Of a stretch of DNA of 16,462 nucleotides, positions 1-7,713 are shown one piece after another. The notes under the pieces are model-generated. The model was not told the DNA's origin, did not search any database, and saw only the letters and a list, made by a program, of their open reading frames with translations. Within the stretch, counting starts at the first letter, position 1. Every line of letters starts with the position of its first letter. The position numbers and the translations under genes were made by a program. The DNA comes from Firmicutes bacterium UBA1535 (lineage in GTDB: Bacteria > Bacillota > Clostridia > Tissierellales > Sedimentibacteraceae), in contig DCPV01000029.1 of NCBI GenBank assembly GCA_002323775.1, positions 10,222-26,683 of the forward strand. Reading direction: 5' to 3'.

Positions 1-319
1 TTCCCTCTCCAGTCTTCATCTCAGATATTCTTCCTTGATGAAGAATGACTCCTCCAATAATTTGAACTCTGTGAGCCCTTTGTCCTATTGTTCTCATAGC
101 AGCTTCTCTTACGGTAGCAAATGCTTCTGGCAAAATATCATCTAATGTTTCGCCATTTTGTAATCTTTCTTTAAACTCATTTGTTTTTGCTTTTAACTCA
201 TCATCAGAAAGCTTGTGATATTCTTCTTCTAATGCCTCAATTTTATCTACTGTCGGTGTTATCCTTTTAATTTCCTTTTCACTATATGAGCCAAAAATCT
301 TTTCTAAAAAATTTTTCAT
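1..319 (-). CDS. secA: Preprotein translocase ATPase SecA, N-terminal 106 codons (cut by window edge)
   Basis: SecA is the cytoplasmic ATPase that drives secretory proteins through the SecYEG channel. Only the N-terminus is present. It begins [11 protein letters not shown], continues with the conserved [15 protein letters not shown] segment and the [22 protein letters not shown] segment, and is cut inside the Walker A motif (GEGKT in the family). The ATG at 317-319 has a strong GGAGG site (324-328) five bases upstream. The start lies 28 nt after the stop of the flavoprotein gene on the same strand, so it is probably the third gene of that operon or read through from it. About 85% of the usual ~800-900-residue protein is missing because of the window edge, not because of a mutation. 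Identification is by motif and is very secure. Confidence 0.96.
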   Translation of the reverse strand, partial: MKNFLEKIFGSYSEKEIKRITPTVDKIEALEEEYHKLSDDELKAKTNEFKERLQNGETLDDILPEAFATVREAAMRTIGQRAHRVQIIGGVILHQGRISEMKTGEG

Positions 320-347
320 TTTTCCTCCATATGCCTACATTATATTT

Positions 348-1607
348 TCAAACAGAAGCGCTCGCACTATATCCTGCCAGATATCCCGAACTCCATGCCC
401 ATTGTAAATTAAATCCTCCACAATCGCCATCAACATCCAAAACCTCACCCGCAAAATACAGTCCCTTTTCTTTCTTAGATTCCATTGTTTTTGAATCTAT
501 TTCATCAACACAAACCCCACCAGCTGTTGTCTGTGCCTGCTGCCAGTCATTATGTCCTACAACCTCTATTTTCCATTCTTTTAAAACATTTATGATTGAA
601 TAAATATTCTTTTTATTAAGCTTATTACATTTATCCTGTGCACCTGCAAGCTTGTCATCGATTTTTATATTTGCAAGGCTTAAAATAACAGGTATTAATT
701 TTTTATTAATCAATCCATTAAAGCTTTCTTCTAAAGTCTTATCCTTTTGCTTTGCAAATCTCTTTGATAAAATCTCAAAAAGCTCATTTTTATTAAATTC
801 TGGGAACATATCTACAATCACATATGCCTTTTTCTTGTCATATATAAGATTTATTGCCTCCCTGCTAATTTGAAGAATTGGAGGTCCAGATATTCCATAA
901 TCAGTAAACAGTATCTCTCCATCTTCTCTCCTAATTAAATCAGAGTCTGAAAAGCAAGAGGCTGCACCGTCAAATTTTACTCCGGATATTTTCTTTAAAT
1001 AATCTGCATCAAGCTTTAATTGAACCAATGCGGGAAATTGCCTTATTATTTTATGACCCAAGCCTTTTGCAAGCTCGTACCCATCTCCTGTACAGCCATA
1101 TTGTAAACCAGCCTTTCCTCCTGTGGAAATAATTACCTTGTCTGTACTAAAAATCCCATTATCCGTAATTATATCAAACCCAGCTTTGTTTTTTCTTAAG
1201 CTTTTTACTTTATGTTCTGTTATTTCTTTTATATTATACCTGCTAAGCTCATATCTAAGATTATCTAACACACTTGATGCTTGCAACGAATAAGGATATA
1301 CCTTACCATTTTCTTCTATGCGAGGATAAATTCCTAAGCCTTCAAAAAAATCAAGAGTGCTGTTAATATCAAATGAATTGATAACTTCCTCTATAAAACT
1401 AAGATTATTTCCATGGTAATCATTGACAGAGGTATTGACATTAGTATAATTGCATCTTCCGTTGCCTGTTGCTAAAATTTTCTTGCCAAGTCTATTAGAT
1501 TTTTCATAAATGCAAACCTCGGCTCCATTTCTTGCTGCTACTATCGCAGCCATCATACCAGCAGCCCCACCGCCTATTATGGCAACTTTTATTTTCACTT
1601 TACTCAC
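348..1607 (-). CDS. HI0933/BaiN-family NAD(P)/FAD-dependent flavoprotein
   Basis: This is a 419-residue flavoprotein of the HI0933-like family, often annotated as aminoacetone oxidase family FAD-binding enzyme or BaiN-like. The true substrate is unknown for most members. The N-terminus has the Rossmann dinucleotide fold VAIIGGGAAGMMAA (residues 8-21), then the family signature KKILATGNGRCNYTN (42-56). The C-terminus has the second FAD-contact block GLYFAGEVLDVDGDCGGFNLQWAWSSG (about 383-409). Length is normal and the protein looks cytosolic. The start is GTG at 1607, and a second GTG at 1598 is also possible. The ribosome site is a modest AAAGG. It sits 39 nt downstream of a COG2509 flavoprotein and 28 nt upstream of secA, so the three are probably co-transcribed. 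No steroid-metabolism genes are nearby, so a bile-acid role should not be assumed. Confidence 0.9.
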   Translation of the reverse strand: MSKVKIKVAIIGGGAAGMMAAIVAARNGAEVCIYEKSNRLGKKILATGNGRCNYTNVNTSVNDYHGNNLSFIEEVINSFDINSTLDFFEGLGIYPRIEENGKVYPYSLQASSVLDNLRYELSRYNIKEITEHKVKSLRKNKAGFDIITDNGIFSTDKVIISTGGKAGLQYGCTGDGYELAKGLGHKIIRQFPALVQLKLDADYLKKISGVKFDGAASCFSDSDLIRREDGEILFTDYGISGPPILQISREAINLIYDKKKAYVIVDMFPEFNKNELFEILSKRFAKQKDKTLEESFNGLINKKLIPVILSLANIKIDDKLAGAQDKCNKLNKKNIYSIINVLKEWKIEVVGHNDWQQAQTTAGGVCVDEIDSKTMESKKEKGLYFAGEVLDVDGDCGGFNLQWAWSSGYLAGYSASASV

Positions 1608-1646
1608 AACCTTTTTAATCAGTATATTTATTCGATATTTTCAGTA

Positions 1647-3245
1647 TTATTTCAATTTAGTACTTGGCTTATACTTTTTCATTATAGTTTCTGCTACCTT
1701 TAATCCATCTATTGCAGCTGACATGATACCCCCTGCATAACCTGCACCCTCACCGCAAGGATATAATCCCTTGACACTGCTCTCAAAATCATCATCTCTT
1801 ACAATTCTGACAGGTGATGAGGTCCTTGTTTCAACAGCAGTTAAAACAGCATCACTTCTATTAAATCCTTCCATATATCTTCCAAATTCATTTATTCCCT
1901 CTATCAAGCTCTCACAGACAAAATCAGGCAGACATTGTCTTAAATTTGCAAAGACAACGCCCGGTCTATATGTAGGATAAATTTCTCCGTAATTTTTAGA
2001 TAATACATTTTTTTCAAAATCTCCAAACAGCTGTGCCGGAGCATTATAATTAGAGCCAGCAATTTCAAATGCCAATCTCTCATATTTTCTTTGAAATTCA
2101 ATACCCGCCAATGGATTATCAGTATCAAAATCCTCAGGATTTACAGATACTATTATCGCACTGTTGGAATTTTCCAAATCTCTGTCACGATAGCTCATTC
2201 CATTTGTTACTACAGTATTTGCCTCTGAAGATGAGCCTGTAACTATTCCGCCCGGACACATACAAAATGTATAAACGGCTCTGCCATTTTTACATTTGTG
2301 TACAAACTTATAATCAGCCGCTCCAAGCTTAGGATGATGTGCATAATCTCCGTATTGAGCTTGATTTACCATAGCCTGTCGATGCTCTATTCTAACGCCG
2401 ATAGCAAATGGCTTTGGCTCTAAAGTAAGATAATTATTAAGCATCTCAAATGTATCTCTGGCACTGTGTCCAATGGCTAAAACAGCGACTTCTGTATCTA
2501 AAATATGATTTTGTGTTATAACTCTTGTAAGTCTTTCACCCTTTACATTTATATCTAAAACTTTTTCTTCAAATCTAAATGTTCCGCCAAGACTTATTAT
2601 TTTTTCTCTGATATTTACAATAACCCCTCTCAAAACATCTGTTCCGATATGAGGCTTATTAAAATAAAGTATTTCTTCCGAAGCTCCGGCTAATACAAAT
2701 TCATTTAAAACTCTTGTTCCCCTTTTTGATCTGTCTTTAATTAAAGTGTTGAGCTTGCCATCAGAAAATGTTCCGGCTCCACCCTCTCCGAACTGTATAT
2801 TTGAATTCTCATTTAAAGTCCCATTGCCCCAAAATTTCTCTATATCCTTAACCCTATCAGGAACTTTTTTTCCACGTTCAATTATAATAGGTTTATATCC
2901 ATTTTCTGCCAAAACAAGACCACAAAATAAGCCTGCCGGCCCACTTCCGATAATTACTGGCCTATTATCCAATTCTGTTTCACCTGTTATTTTAGCTTCA
3001 TATCTATATGGCTCAACCACAGAAATATTTGAATTTTTCTTAGGTATCTTTATATCCTCTTTGGTTTCTATATCAACTGTATATATAAACAGTATATTGT
3101 CTTTTTTTCTTGCATCTATTGATTTTTTAAATATTTCAATTGAATCTATTTTATCTTCTGATATTCTTAATTCAGAAGCTATCTCTGCCCTAAATTCCTC
3201 CTCGCTATGATCTATAGGCAACTTAATCTGCTGAATTCTGTACAT
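1647..3245 (-). CDS. COG2509-type FAD-dependent dehydrogenase
   Basis: This is a 532-residue uncharacterised FAD-dependent dehydrogenase of the COG2509 type, common in Clostridia. It has a small N-terminal alpha/beta domain (about 1-90, starting MYRIQQIKLP). The FAD-binding Rossmann motif VIIGSGPAGLFCG spans about 97-109 and is followed by the acidic ribose-binding residue in IIIERG. A second nucleotide-contact motif lies near AVLAIGHSARDTFEML. The C-terminal FAD block GLYPCGEGAGYAGGIMSAAIDG is near 497-518. A central FCMCPGG segment carries two cysteines. The ATG at 3243-3245 has an AGGAG site four to five bases upstream. It is the first gene of the run leading to secA. A leader of about 77 nt with a perfect hairpin precedes it. 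Substrate and electron partner are unknown; the family call is firm, the function is not. Confidence 0.9.
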   Translation of the reverse strand: MYRIQQIKLPIDHSEEEFRAEIASELRISEDKIDSIEIFKKSIDARKKDNILFIYTVDIETKEDIKIPKKNSNISVVEPYRYEAKITGETELDNRPVIIGSGPAGLFCGLVLAENGYKPIIIERGKKVPDRVKDIEKFWGNGTLNENSNIQFGEGGAGTFSDGKLNTLIKDRSKRGTRVLNEFVLAGASEEILYFNKPHIGTDVLRGVIVNIREKIISLGGTFRFEEKVLDINVKGERLTRVITQNHILDTEVAVLAIGHSARDTFEMLNNYLTLEPKPFAIGVRIEHRQAMVNQAQYGDYAHHPKLGAADYKFVHKCKNGRAVYTFCMCPGGIVTGSSSEANTVVTNGMSYRDRDLENSNSAIIVSVNPEDFDTDNPLAGIEFQRKYERLAFEIAGSNYNAPAQLFGDFEKNVLSKNYGEIYPTYRPGVVFANLRQCLPDFVCESLIEGINEFGRYMEGFNRSDAVLTAVETRTSSPVRIVRDDDFESSVKGLYPCGEGAGYAGGIMSAAIDGLKVAETIMKKYKPSTKLK

Positions 3246-3273
3246 TTTTAACTCCTTTTATTATGCAGTAATA

Positions 3274-3293
3274 AAGTCTTGCACACAAGACTT
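3274..3293 (-). promoter_or_regulatory. Leader hairpin upstream of the COG2509 gene
   Basis: AAGTCTTG (3274-3281) and CAAGACTT (3286-3293) form a perfect 8-bp stem with a 4-nt loop. It lies between the predicted promoter and the ribosome site of the minus-strand flavoprotein-secA run. Read on the minus strand it has no U-tract, so it is more likely an mRNA-stabilising or regulatory leader hairpin than a terminator. On the plus strand a T-rich stretch follows, but no plus-strand gene ends here. Confidence 0.4.
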
Positions 3294-3328
3294 ATGCTAT
3301 ATTTTTTACTATTTTTTAAGACTTCAAT

Positions 3329-3337
3329 ATTATACCA
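3329..3337 (-). promoter_or_regulatory. Predicted extended -10 promoter for the flavoprotein-secA run
   Basis: On the minus strand the sequence reads TGGTATAAT, a perfect -10 hexamer (3329-3334) with the TGN extension (3335-3337). The -35 (TCGTAA at 17-bp spacing) is weak, which is tolerated with an extended -10. The start point would be near 3322, giving a leader of about 77 nt before the ATG at 3245. Confidence 0.5.
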
Positions 3338-3469
3338 CAATATAATATTTTTTACGAATAATTTTTTATATTAAAATTTTTTAATAAATCGACAATATAT
3401 ATTAATTTTATAAATTTTGAACATACTACAATGATAAAGACTTAAATTAAAAGATTGGAATAGCTTTCT

Positions 3470-4336
3470 ATGAAAATAACAAAAAGCAAATTTGCTGCAA
3501 TAATATTTATGCTAGTATCCGCATTATCGTATTCCATTATGCAGTTTTGTGTTAAATTAACCCCTGACATACCCATAATGGAAAAAATATTGATAAGGAA
3601 TTTTTTTAGCATGATAATAGCATTTATCATAATAAAGAAGAAAAAATTATCGTTGTTTGGAGCTAAGAAGAATCAAAAATATTTGTTTGGAAGAACGCTT
3701 GGCGGATATCTTGGAATGAATTTATTCTTTATTGGAACAATGCAGGTAACTCTTTCAGTTGCTGCTATAATCAACAAGCTTTCGCCATTTGTTGTTATGA
3801 TTTTAGCATACTTTTTCTTAAAGGAGAAAATAACTAAGTATCATATAATAGCTTTGCTATTATCTCTTTTTGGCTCATGGCTTGTCATAAAACCTCAATT
3901 TAGTTCATCAATAATGCCTATAGTAATACTATTAATTTCGGCAATTTTATCAGGTATTGCTTTTACCTCTTTAAGAGCATTGGGAGATAAGGAAAATGAA
4001 TTTACAATAGTTTTTCACTATTCATTTATATCGGTCATGGTAAGCATACCATTTTTATTATTTAGCTTTGTGATACCAGACTTAAAAAGTACACTTATTT
4101 TGCTATCTGTTGGTGTATTTGCAGCGATAGGTCAGATAGCATTGACTTATGCGTATAAACTGGCCCCAGCATCAGAAGTATCTGTATATGACTACTCAAA
4201 TATTATATTTTCAAGTATAATTGGATATATGTTTATGCAGGAACAGCTTGACTGGCTAGAAATTTTAGGAATTGCTATTATTATAGTTTCGTCGATTATA
4301 GTCTATAAGCAAAATAATTCTAAAAAAATAGTTTAG
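3470..4336 (+). CDS. EamA/DMT-superfamily membrane transporter
   Basis: This is a 288-residue integral membrane protein of the drug/metabolite transporter (EamA) type, expected to export or exchange a small metabolite. It is made of about ten hydrophobic helices in two repeats of five, the usual EamA plan and length. Examples are FAAIIFMLVSALSYSIMQF near the N-terminus, LSPFVVMILAYFFLKEK at mid-protein, and the repeat-two match YDYSNIIFSSIIGYMFMQEQLDWLEILG near the C-terminus. The ATG at 3470 has only a weak GGA upstream. The stop codon (4334-4336) lies inside the hairpin shared with the convergent Lrp gene. Substrate cannot be read from sequence. An amino-acid-related substrate would fit the neighbouring Lrp-type regulator, but that is inference. 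Confidence 0.88.
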   Translation: MKITKSKFAAIIFMLVSALSYSIMQFCVKLTPDIPIMEKILIRNFFSMIIAFIIIKKKKLSLFGAKKNQKYLFGRTLGGYLGMNLFFIGTMQVTLSVAAIINKLSPFVVMILAYFFLKEKITKYHIIALLLSLFGSWLVIKPQFSSSIMPIVILLISAILSGIAFTSLRALGDKENEFTIVFHYSFISVMVSIPFLLFSFVIPDLKSTLILLSVGVFAAIGQIALTYAYKLAPASEVSVYDYSNIIFSSIIGYMFMQEQLDWLEILGIAIIIVSSIIVYKQNNSKKIV

Positions 4337-4372
4337 CGAGGAGCTTCCTTACACAACTCTTTGCTAAACTAT
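4328..4372 (-). terminator. Terminator of the Lrp gene, overlapping the EamA stop
   Basis: ATAGTTTAGC (4328-4337) and GCTAAACTAT (4363-4372) form a perfect 10-bp stem around a 25-nt loop. On the minus strand it is followed by TTTTTTT, a good U-tract, so it mainly serves the Lrp gene, whose stop is at 4382. On the plus strand a weaker CTTTTAT follows, so it may also end the EamA transcript. The EamA stop codon lies within the left arm. Confidence 0.75.
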
Positions 4373-4381
4373 CTTTTATCA

Positions 4382-4807
4382 TTAAATCGGAGCATTTTCT
4401 ATTGGACTAGACATTATTATGTATGTTTCAGTGTTTCCGTAAAACTGAACCTTGCCAACAAGCTCCTCAAGATGAGACATCTCTTTCAAATAAGCCTTTA
4501 ATATCATGCTATAAGGTCCAGTAACATGATGACACTCAACAATTTCTTGTGATTTTTTAGCAAATTCCAAGAATTTATCCTGTTTTTCAGGCTTTATCGC
4601 TGCATTCATAAATACGCAAATAGGCTTGCCGACCTTATTGTTATTTACAATAGCTTTATATTTCTCTATTATTCCTGATTCCTCTAGTCTTTTAACTCTC
4701 TCTGCAACAGCCGGTGGACTAAGCGAAACAGTTTTACCCAAATCCTTCATAGATATTCTTCCGTCTCTTTGCAATATGTCAATTATTTTTAAATCTGTAG
4801 TATCCAA
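4382..4807 (-). CDS. Lrp/AsnC-family transcriptional regulator
   Basis: This is a 141-residue regulator of the leucine-responsive/AsnC family, which bind DNA as dimers or octamers and sense amino acids or related metabolites. The N-terminal helix-turn-helix covers DLKIIDILQRDGRISMKDLGKTVSLSPPAVAERVKRLEESGII (about 5-48). It is followed by a RAM ligand-binding domain (about 65-135) with the VECHHVTGPYSMILKAYLKEMSHLEELV block. The start is TTG at 4805-4807: it places the family-typical D-x-x-D-L-K-I at the N-terminus, and AAGGTGGTGA lies just upstream. It is convergent with the EamA transporter and divergent from the LUD gene. Either or both could be its targets; autoregulation is usual in the family. 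Confidence 0.93.
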   Translation of the reverse strand: MDTTDLKIIDILQRDGRISMKDLGKTVSLSPPAVAERVKRLEESGIIEKYKAIVNNNKVGKPICVFMNAAIKPEKQDKFLEFAKKSQEIVECHHVTGPYSMILKAYLKEMSHLEELVGKVQFYGNTETYIIMSSPIENAPI

Positions 4808-4964
4808 ATCTTCACCACCTTTATCTAGTAATGTAATATTATTATCTTGTACTAATCTTAATTTAAAACCTCTAAAAAAATTTTATTTTCATGCAAATTC
4901 TAAAATCTATTTGCAAAGATATAGTTTTAAACTGAAATTTTTTGATATTTCTTAAATAATAACT

Positions 4965-4994
4965 ATTATATCTTAGTCTTGCTATGCAAGTCAT
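4965..4994 (-). promoter_or_regulatory. Predicted Lrp promoter with a palindrome in the spacer
   Basis: On the minus strand ATGACT (4989-4994), an 18-bp spacer and TATAAT (4965-4970) make a plausible sigma-A promoter. The spacer holds the palindrome CTTGC-TAT-GCAAG (4978-4990), well placed for repression. The 5' leader to the TTG start would be about 150 nt. Confidence 0.45.
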
Positions 4995-4997
4995 TTC

Positions 4998-5020
4998 TAT
5001 AATATGCTAAGCACATTATA
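4998..5020. promoter_or_regulatory. Imperfect 23-bp palindrome, candidate Lrp-family operator
   Basis: TATAATATGC (4998-5007) and GCACATTATA (5011-5020) are inverted 10-bp arms with one mismatch around the centre TAA. The site lies in the 348-360-bp region between the divergent Lrp and LUD genes, just upstream of the predicted Lrp promoter and about 60 bp upstream of the LUD promoter. Lrp/AsnC proteins bind imperfect AT-rich palindromes, so this fits. AT-richness lowers confidence. Confidence 0.4.
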
Positions 5021-5082
5021 TCATAATAATATAAAGTTAATCAAGCAAAAACTTTAATTATAAAAGAAAAAAATAAAATTTC

Positions 5083-5111
5083 TTGTATTTATAATTATAC
5101 TATAATATAAT
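5083..5111 (+). promoter_or_regulatory. Predicted promoter of the LUD-domain gene
   Basis: TTGTAT (5083-5088), a 17-bp spacer and TATAAT (5106-5111). An overlapping second TATAAT lies at 5101-5106. The start point would be near 5118, 50 nt before the ATG at 5168. Confidence 0.6.
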
Positions 5112-5167
5112 TTTGTTAAGATATAAATGTATTTTACATATTAAGACTAAAATAATTGGAGGCTATT

Positions 5168-5803
5168 ATGAATTTTTTAAAGGAAGCTTATAAGGTAAAA
5201 GCGAAAACTTTAATTAAAAATCTTGAGAAAAGAAATATGCAAGGCTTTTATGTTGATAATAAGGAAGAAGCTTTGGAGAAGTTTATGACACTAATAAATG
5301 AGGGGGATGTTATAGCTTGGGGCGGCTCAACTACTGTTGACGAAATAGGAGTTAAAAAGCTTCTTGAGGAAAAAAATATTTCTGTAATTGACAGGGATAA
5401 AGCAAAATCACCGGAAGAAAGGGTACAGCTGATGAAAAAAGCATTGACAGCTGATGTATTTATAACAAGCACCAATGCGATTACAATGGATGGTGAACTC
5501 ATGAATGTTGACGGTAGCGGAAACAGGCTTGCAGCATACAACTATGGTCCGGATTCTGTGATAGTTTTTGTTGGCATGAACAAGGTAGTGCCTGAATTAA
5601 GTGCTGCATTAGGTAGAATTCGCAGCGAAGCAACAGTTCCAAATGCAGTAAGAGTAAACGCACAGTCACCATGTAGTCTCACAGGCAAATGCTCCGAATG
5701 TACAGGCGATAGCAGTATATGCTGTCAAATACTAATTACAAGGTGCTCAAGACCACAAAATAGAATTAAAGTAATACTTATTGGAGAGAGCTTAGGATTT
5801 TAA
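5168..5803 (+). CDS. LUD-domain protein (LutC/YkgG, DUF162 family)
   Basis: This is a 211-residue stand-alone LUD-domain protein, related to the lactate-utilisation proteins LutC/YkgG. Members occur in lactate oxidation and as orphan proteins in clostridia. The domain covers nearly the whole chain. Visible are WGGSTTVDEIG (about 51-61), VFITSTNAITMDGELMNVDGSGNR in the middle, and a Cys-rich C-terminus (CSLTGKCSECTGDSSICC, then RP-x-x-RI-x-VILIGESLGF). That Cys pattern could bind metal or be redox active. The start is ATG at 5168, because GGAGG (5158-5162) sits five bases upstream. A TTG at 5156 would overlap that site and is rejected. It is a single-gene unit divergent from an Lrp regulator. 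No lutA or lutB partner is nearby, so a lactate role is not shown. Confidence 0.88.
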   Translation: MNFLKEAYKVKAKTLIKNLEKRNMQGFYVDNKEEALEKFMTLINEGDVIAWGGSTTVDEIGVKKLLEEKNISVIDRDKAKSPEERVQLMKKALTADVFITSTNAITMDGELMNVDGSGNRLAAYNYGPDSVIVFVGMNKVVPELSAALGRIRSEATVPNAVRVNAQSPCSLTGKCSECTGDSSICCQILITRCSRPQNRIKVILIGESLGF

Positions 5804-5848
5804 TAATAATTCCTTATTTCAATAGCTATTAATATAAATTAATATTTC

Positions 5849-5877
5849 TTGAATTTATTTCAAATCTATAATATAAT
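5849..5877 (+). promoter_or_regulatory. Predicted promoter of the carboxyltransferase gene
   Basis: TTGAAT (5849-5854), a 17-bp spacer and TATAAT (5872-5877), with a second overlapping TATAAT at 5867-5872. The tandem -10 layout is the same as at the LUD promoter. The start point would be near 5884 and the leader about 67 nt. Confidence 0.55.
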
Positions 5878-5950
5878 TATCAATGACTAATTAAAAATTG
5901 ATAAACTTGGAAAACATTTTATTATAATTTAAAGAGAAAGGAAATTTATT

Positions 5951-7324
5951 ATGGCAAAAGTTAAGATAACAGAGACTTCGTTGCGTGATGGTCACCAGTC
6001 TTTGATTGCAACAAGACTATCAAACAATGAGATATTACCAATTGTTGAAGAAATGGACAAAGCAGGCTTTTACTCAATGGAAGTTTGGGGAGGAGCAACA
6101 TTTGATTCTTGTTTAAGATTTTTGAATGAAGATCCATGGGAAAGATTAAGACAAATTAAAAAAAGAGTTAAAAACACAAAGCTTCAAATGTTATCAAGAG
6201 GTCAAAACATACTTGGCTATAAACACTATGCAGATGATATCGTTGAAAAATTTATAAGAAATGCTATTGCTGAAGGTATTGATATTGTAAGAGTATTTGA
6301 TGCTCTAAACGATATTCGAAATATGAAAAAAACAATTGATACAGTAAAAAAAGAAGGTGCTCATTGTCAATGTGCTATTTCATACACAATAAGCCCTGTT
6401 CACACAATAGAGTTCTATGTCAATCTAATCAAGCAATTTGAATCTGCCGGAGCTGACTCAATATGTATAAAGGACATGTCAGGAATTTTGCTGCCATATA
6501 GAGCACACGAGCTAATAACTGAAATTAAAAAGGCTACAAAGCTTCCAATAGAGCTTCATAACCACTGCACAAGCGGTATAGCTCAGATGGCTATGCTTAA
6601 GGCTATAGAAGCCGGAATTGACATAGTTGATACTGCTATATCTCCACTTTCATCCGGTACATCACAGCCTGCAACAGAGTCACTTGTTTCGACTTTAATG
6701 GGTACAGAATTTGATACTGGAATAGATCTTGATTGTCTAGGAAGAATTGCAGATTACTTTAAGCCTATAATGAATAAATATGTAGAAAATAAAACATTAA
6801 GTACAAAAGCACTCATGACAGAGCCTAAAACATTGCAATTCCAAGTTCCGGGTGGTATGTTATCAAATATGATATCACAAATGAAGGACTTAAATGCTTC
6901 TGATAAATATGAGGATGTACTGGCTGAAATTCCAAAAATTAGAGAAGAATTAGGATATCCTCCACTTGTTACTCCACTAAGTCAAATGGTAGGAAGTCAA
7001 GCGGTGTTTAATATAATATCAGGCGGAAGATATAAGGTAATACCTACAGAAATTAAAAAATATGTTCAAGGCTTATACGGAAAACCAGCAGTTGAAATTT
7101 CTCCGGAAATAACTAAGCAAATAATCGGAAATGAAAAGGTAGTTACTGTTAGACCTGCTGACTTATTAGAGCCTGAATTTGAGAAGAACAAAGCAGAAAT
7201 AGGAGATTTAGCAGAGTCAGAAAATGACGTTCTATCATATGCTCTTTTCCCTCAAGTAGCTAAGGAATTCTTTGAAAAAAGACGTTTTAAACAGTTTGAA
7301 AACTCTGAAAGAGGAACTATATAG
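5951..7324 (+). CDS. oadA: Carboxyltransferase subunit of oxaloacetate decarboxylase/transcarboxylase type (no biotin domain)
   Basis: This is a 457-residue biotin-dependent carboxyltransferase subunit. Family members move CO2 between oxaloacetate/pyruvate and the biotin of a carrier protein: OadA, the transcarboxylase 5S subunit, or pyruvate carboxylase subunit B. The TIM barrel fills about 1-290. Key residues are visible: D13 in SLRDGHQS, the carbamylated-lysine motif CIKDMSG (K174), and the metal ligands H203 and H205 in LHNHC. The second conserved domain runs from about 300 to 440 (PGGMLSNMISQ near its start). The C-terminus stops before a biotinyl domain and there is no AMKM motif. The carrier must therefore be a separate protein. 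No beta, gamma or biotin-carrier gene is adjacent. The ATG at 5951 has an AAAGGAAA site upstream. It is a single-gene unit with its own promoter and terminator. The exact partner reaction is undecided, so the gene symbol is tentative. Confidence 0.88.
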   Translation: MAKVKITETSLRDGHQSLIATRLSNNEILPIVEEMDKAGFYSMEVWGGATFDSCLRFLNEDPWERLRQIKKRVKNTKLQMLSRGQNILGYKHYADDIVEKFIRNAIAEGIDIVRVFDALNDIRNMKKTIDTVKKEGAHCQCAISYTISPVHTIEFYVNLIKQFESAGADSICIKDMSGILLPYRAHELITEIKKATKLPIELHNHCTSGIAQMAMLKAIEAGIDIVDTAISPLSSGTSQPATESLVSTLMGTEFDTGIDLDCLGRIADYFKPIMNKYVENKTLSTKALMTEPKTLQFQVPGGMLSNMISQMKDLNASDKYEDVLAEIPKIREELGYPPLVTPLSQMVGSQAVFNIISGGRYKVIPTEIKKYVQGLYGKPAVEISPEITKQIIGNEKVVTVRPADLLEPEFEKNKAEIGDLAESENDVLSYALFPQVAKEFFEKRRFKQFENSERGTI

Positions 7325-7340
7325 ATATTTTTAAAGAAAT

Positions 7341-7380
7341 AAAGTCGCAGACTACAAAAAGTTTAGCGACTTTGTTTTTT
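7341..7380 (+). terminator. Rho-independent terminator of the carboxyltransferase gene
   Basis: AAAGTCGC (7341-7348) and GCGACTTT (7366-7373) form a perfect 8-bp stem with a 17-nt loop, followed by GTTTTTT. It begins 17 nt after the stop codon. It also overlaps the end of the opposing broken frame at 7363. Confidence 0.85.
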
Positions 7381-7710
7381 AACTACAAGTTTTTTTATTA
7401 TCTTCAAACCAAAACTGTAAAATATCAAATAGATTATCATTAACAAAAAACAACTAAGTGAATTTTTAATCCCCCGAGCTGTATTTGTTTTGGTAAGCTT
7501 GTTAATTAAAGAGAAAGTTAAACCCATAAATGTAAACCTAAATATAAAAAAATTATATTCTACTAATTGTTCGATACTTCCTACATCTTTATTATAAGAA
7601 TCCTCGATTTGAATATTATATAACAGTTCAATAAAATCAATAAGATAACCATTATAGTTATCATCACAGGAAATGTTATAAGCACCATCCTCAGTAATTA
7701 GTTGAACTTT
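7363..7710 (-). pseudogene. Broken membrane-protein reading frame
   Basis: An open frame of 115 codons runs on the minus strand from an in-frame TAA (7711-7713) to TAA at 7363-7365. It has no ATG, GTG or TTG before the internal ATG at 7527. It looks coding rather than random. An acidic N-terminal part (VQLITEDGAYNISCDDNYNG, then YLIDFIELLYNI) is followed by two hydrophobic segments (FFIFRFTFMGLTFSLINK and LSCFLLMIIYLIFYSFGL) and a basic tail. The codons before the blocking stop read FHPNAN, which could be its continuation, suggesting a nonsense-interrupted remnant. From the ATG at 7527 only a 54-residue two-helix protein would be made. No family is recognised. It lies in a gene-poor stretch, so decay after loss of function is the simplest reading. 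Confidence 0.4.
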
Positions 7711-7713
7711 TTA

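Noticed and set aside
286..603. A 105-residue plus-strand frame opposite the HI0933-type flavoprotein and the secA start
   Set aside because: It lies antisense to two well-supported genes, has low-complexity composition, no ribosome site and no recognisable domain. The same holds for other frames antisense to real genes, for example 2746-3210, 4626-4955 and 14271-14576.
348..1607. Bile-acid (BaiN) function for the flavoprotein
   Set aside because: The family is large and mostly uncharacterised, and no bai-type genes are nearby. Sequence similarity alone does not support this role.
3274..3293. Leader hairpin considered as a riboswitch or plus-strand terminator
   Set aside because: The leader of about 77 nt is too short and simple for a riboswitch class I know, and no plus-strand gene ends upstream. 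It is kept only as a leader hairpin.
5826..5842. AT-only inverted repeat after the LUD gene, considered as its terminator
   Set aside because: The stem is made only of A-T pairs with no proper U-tract, and such repeats are expected by chance in this AT-rich DNA. No convincing terminator for the LUD gene was found.
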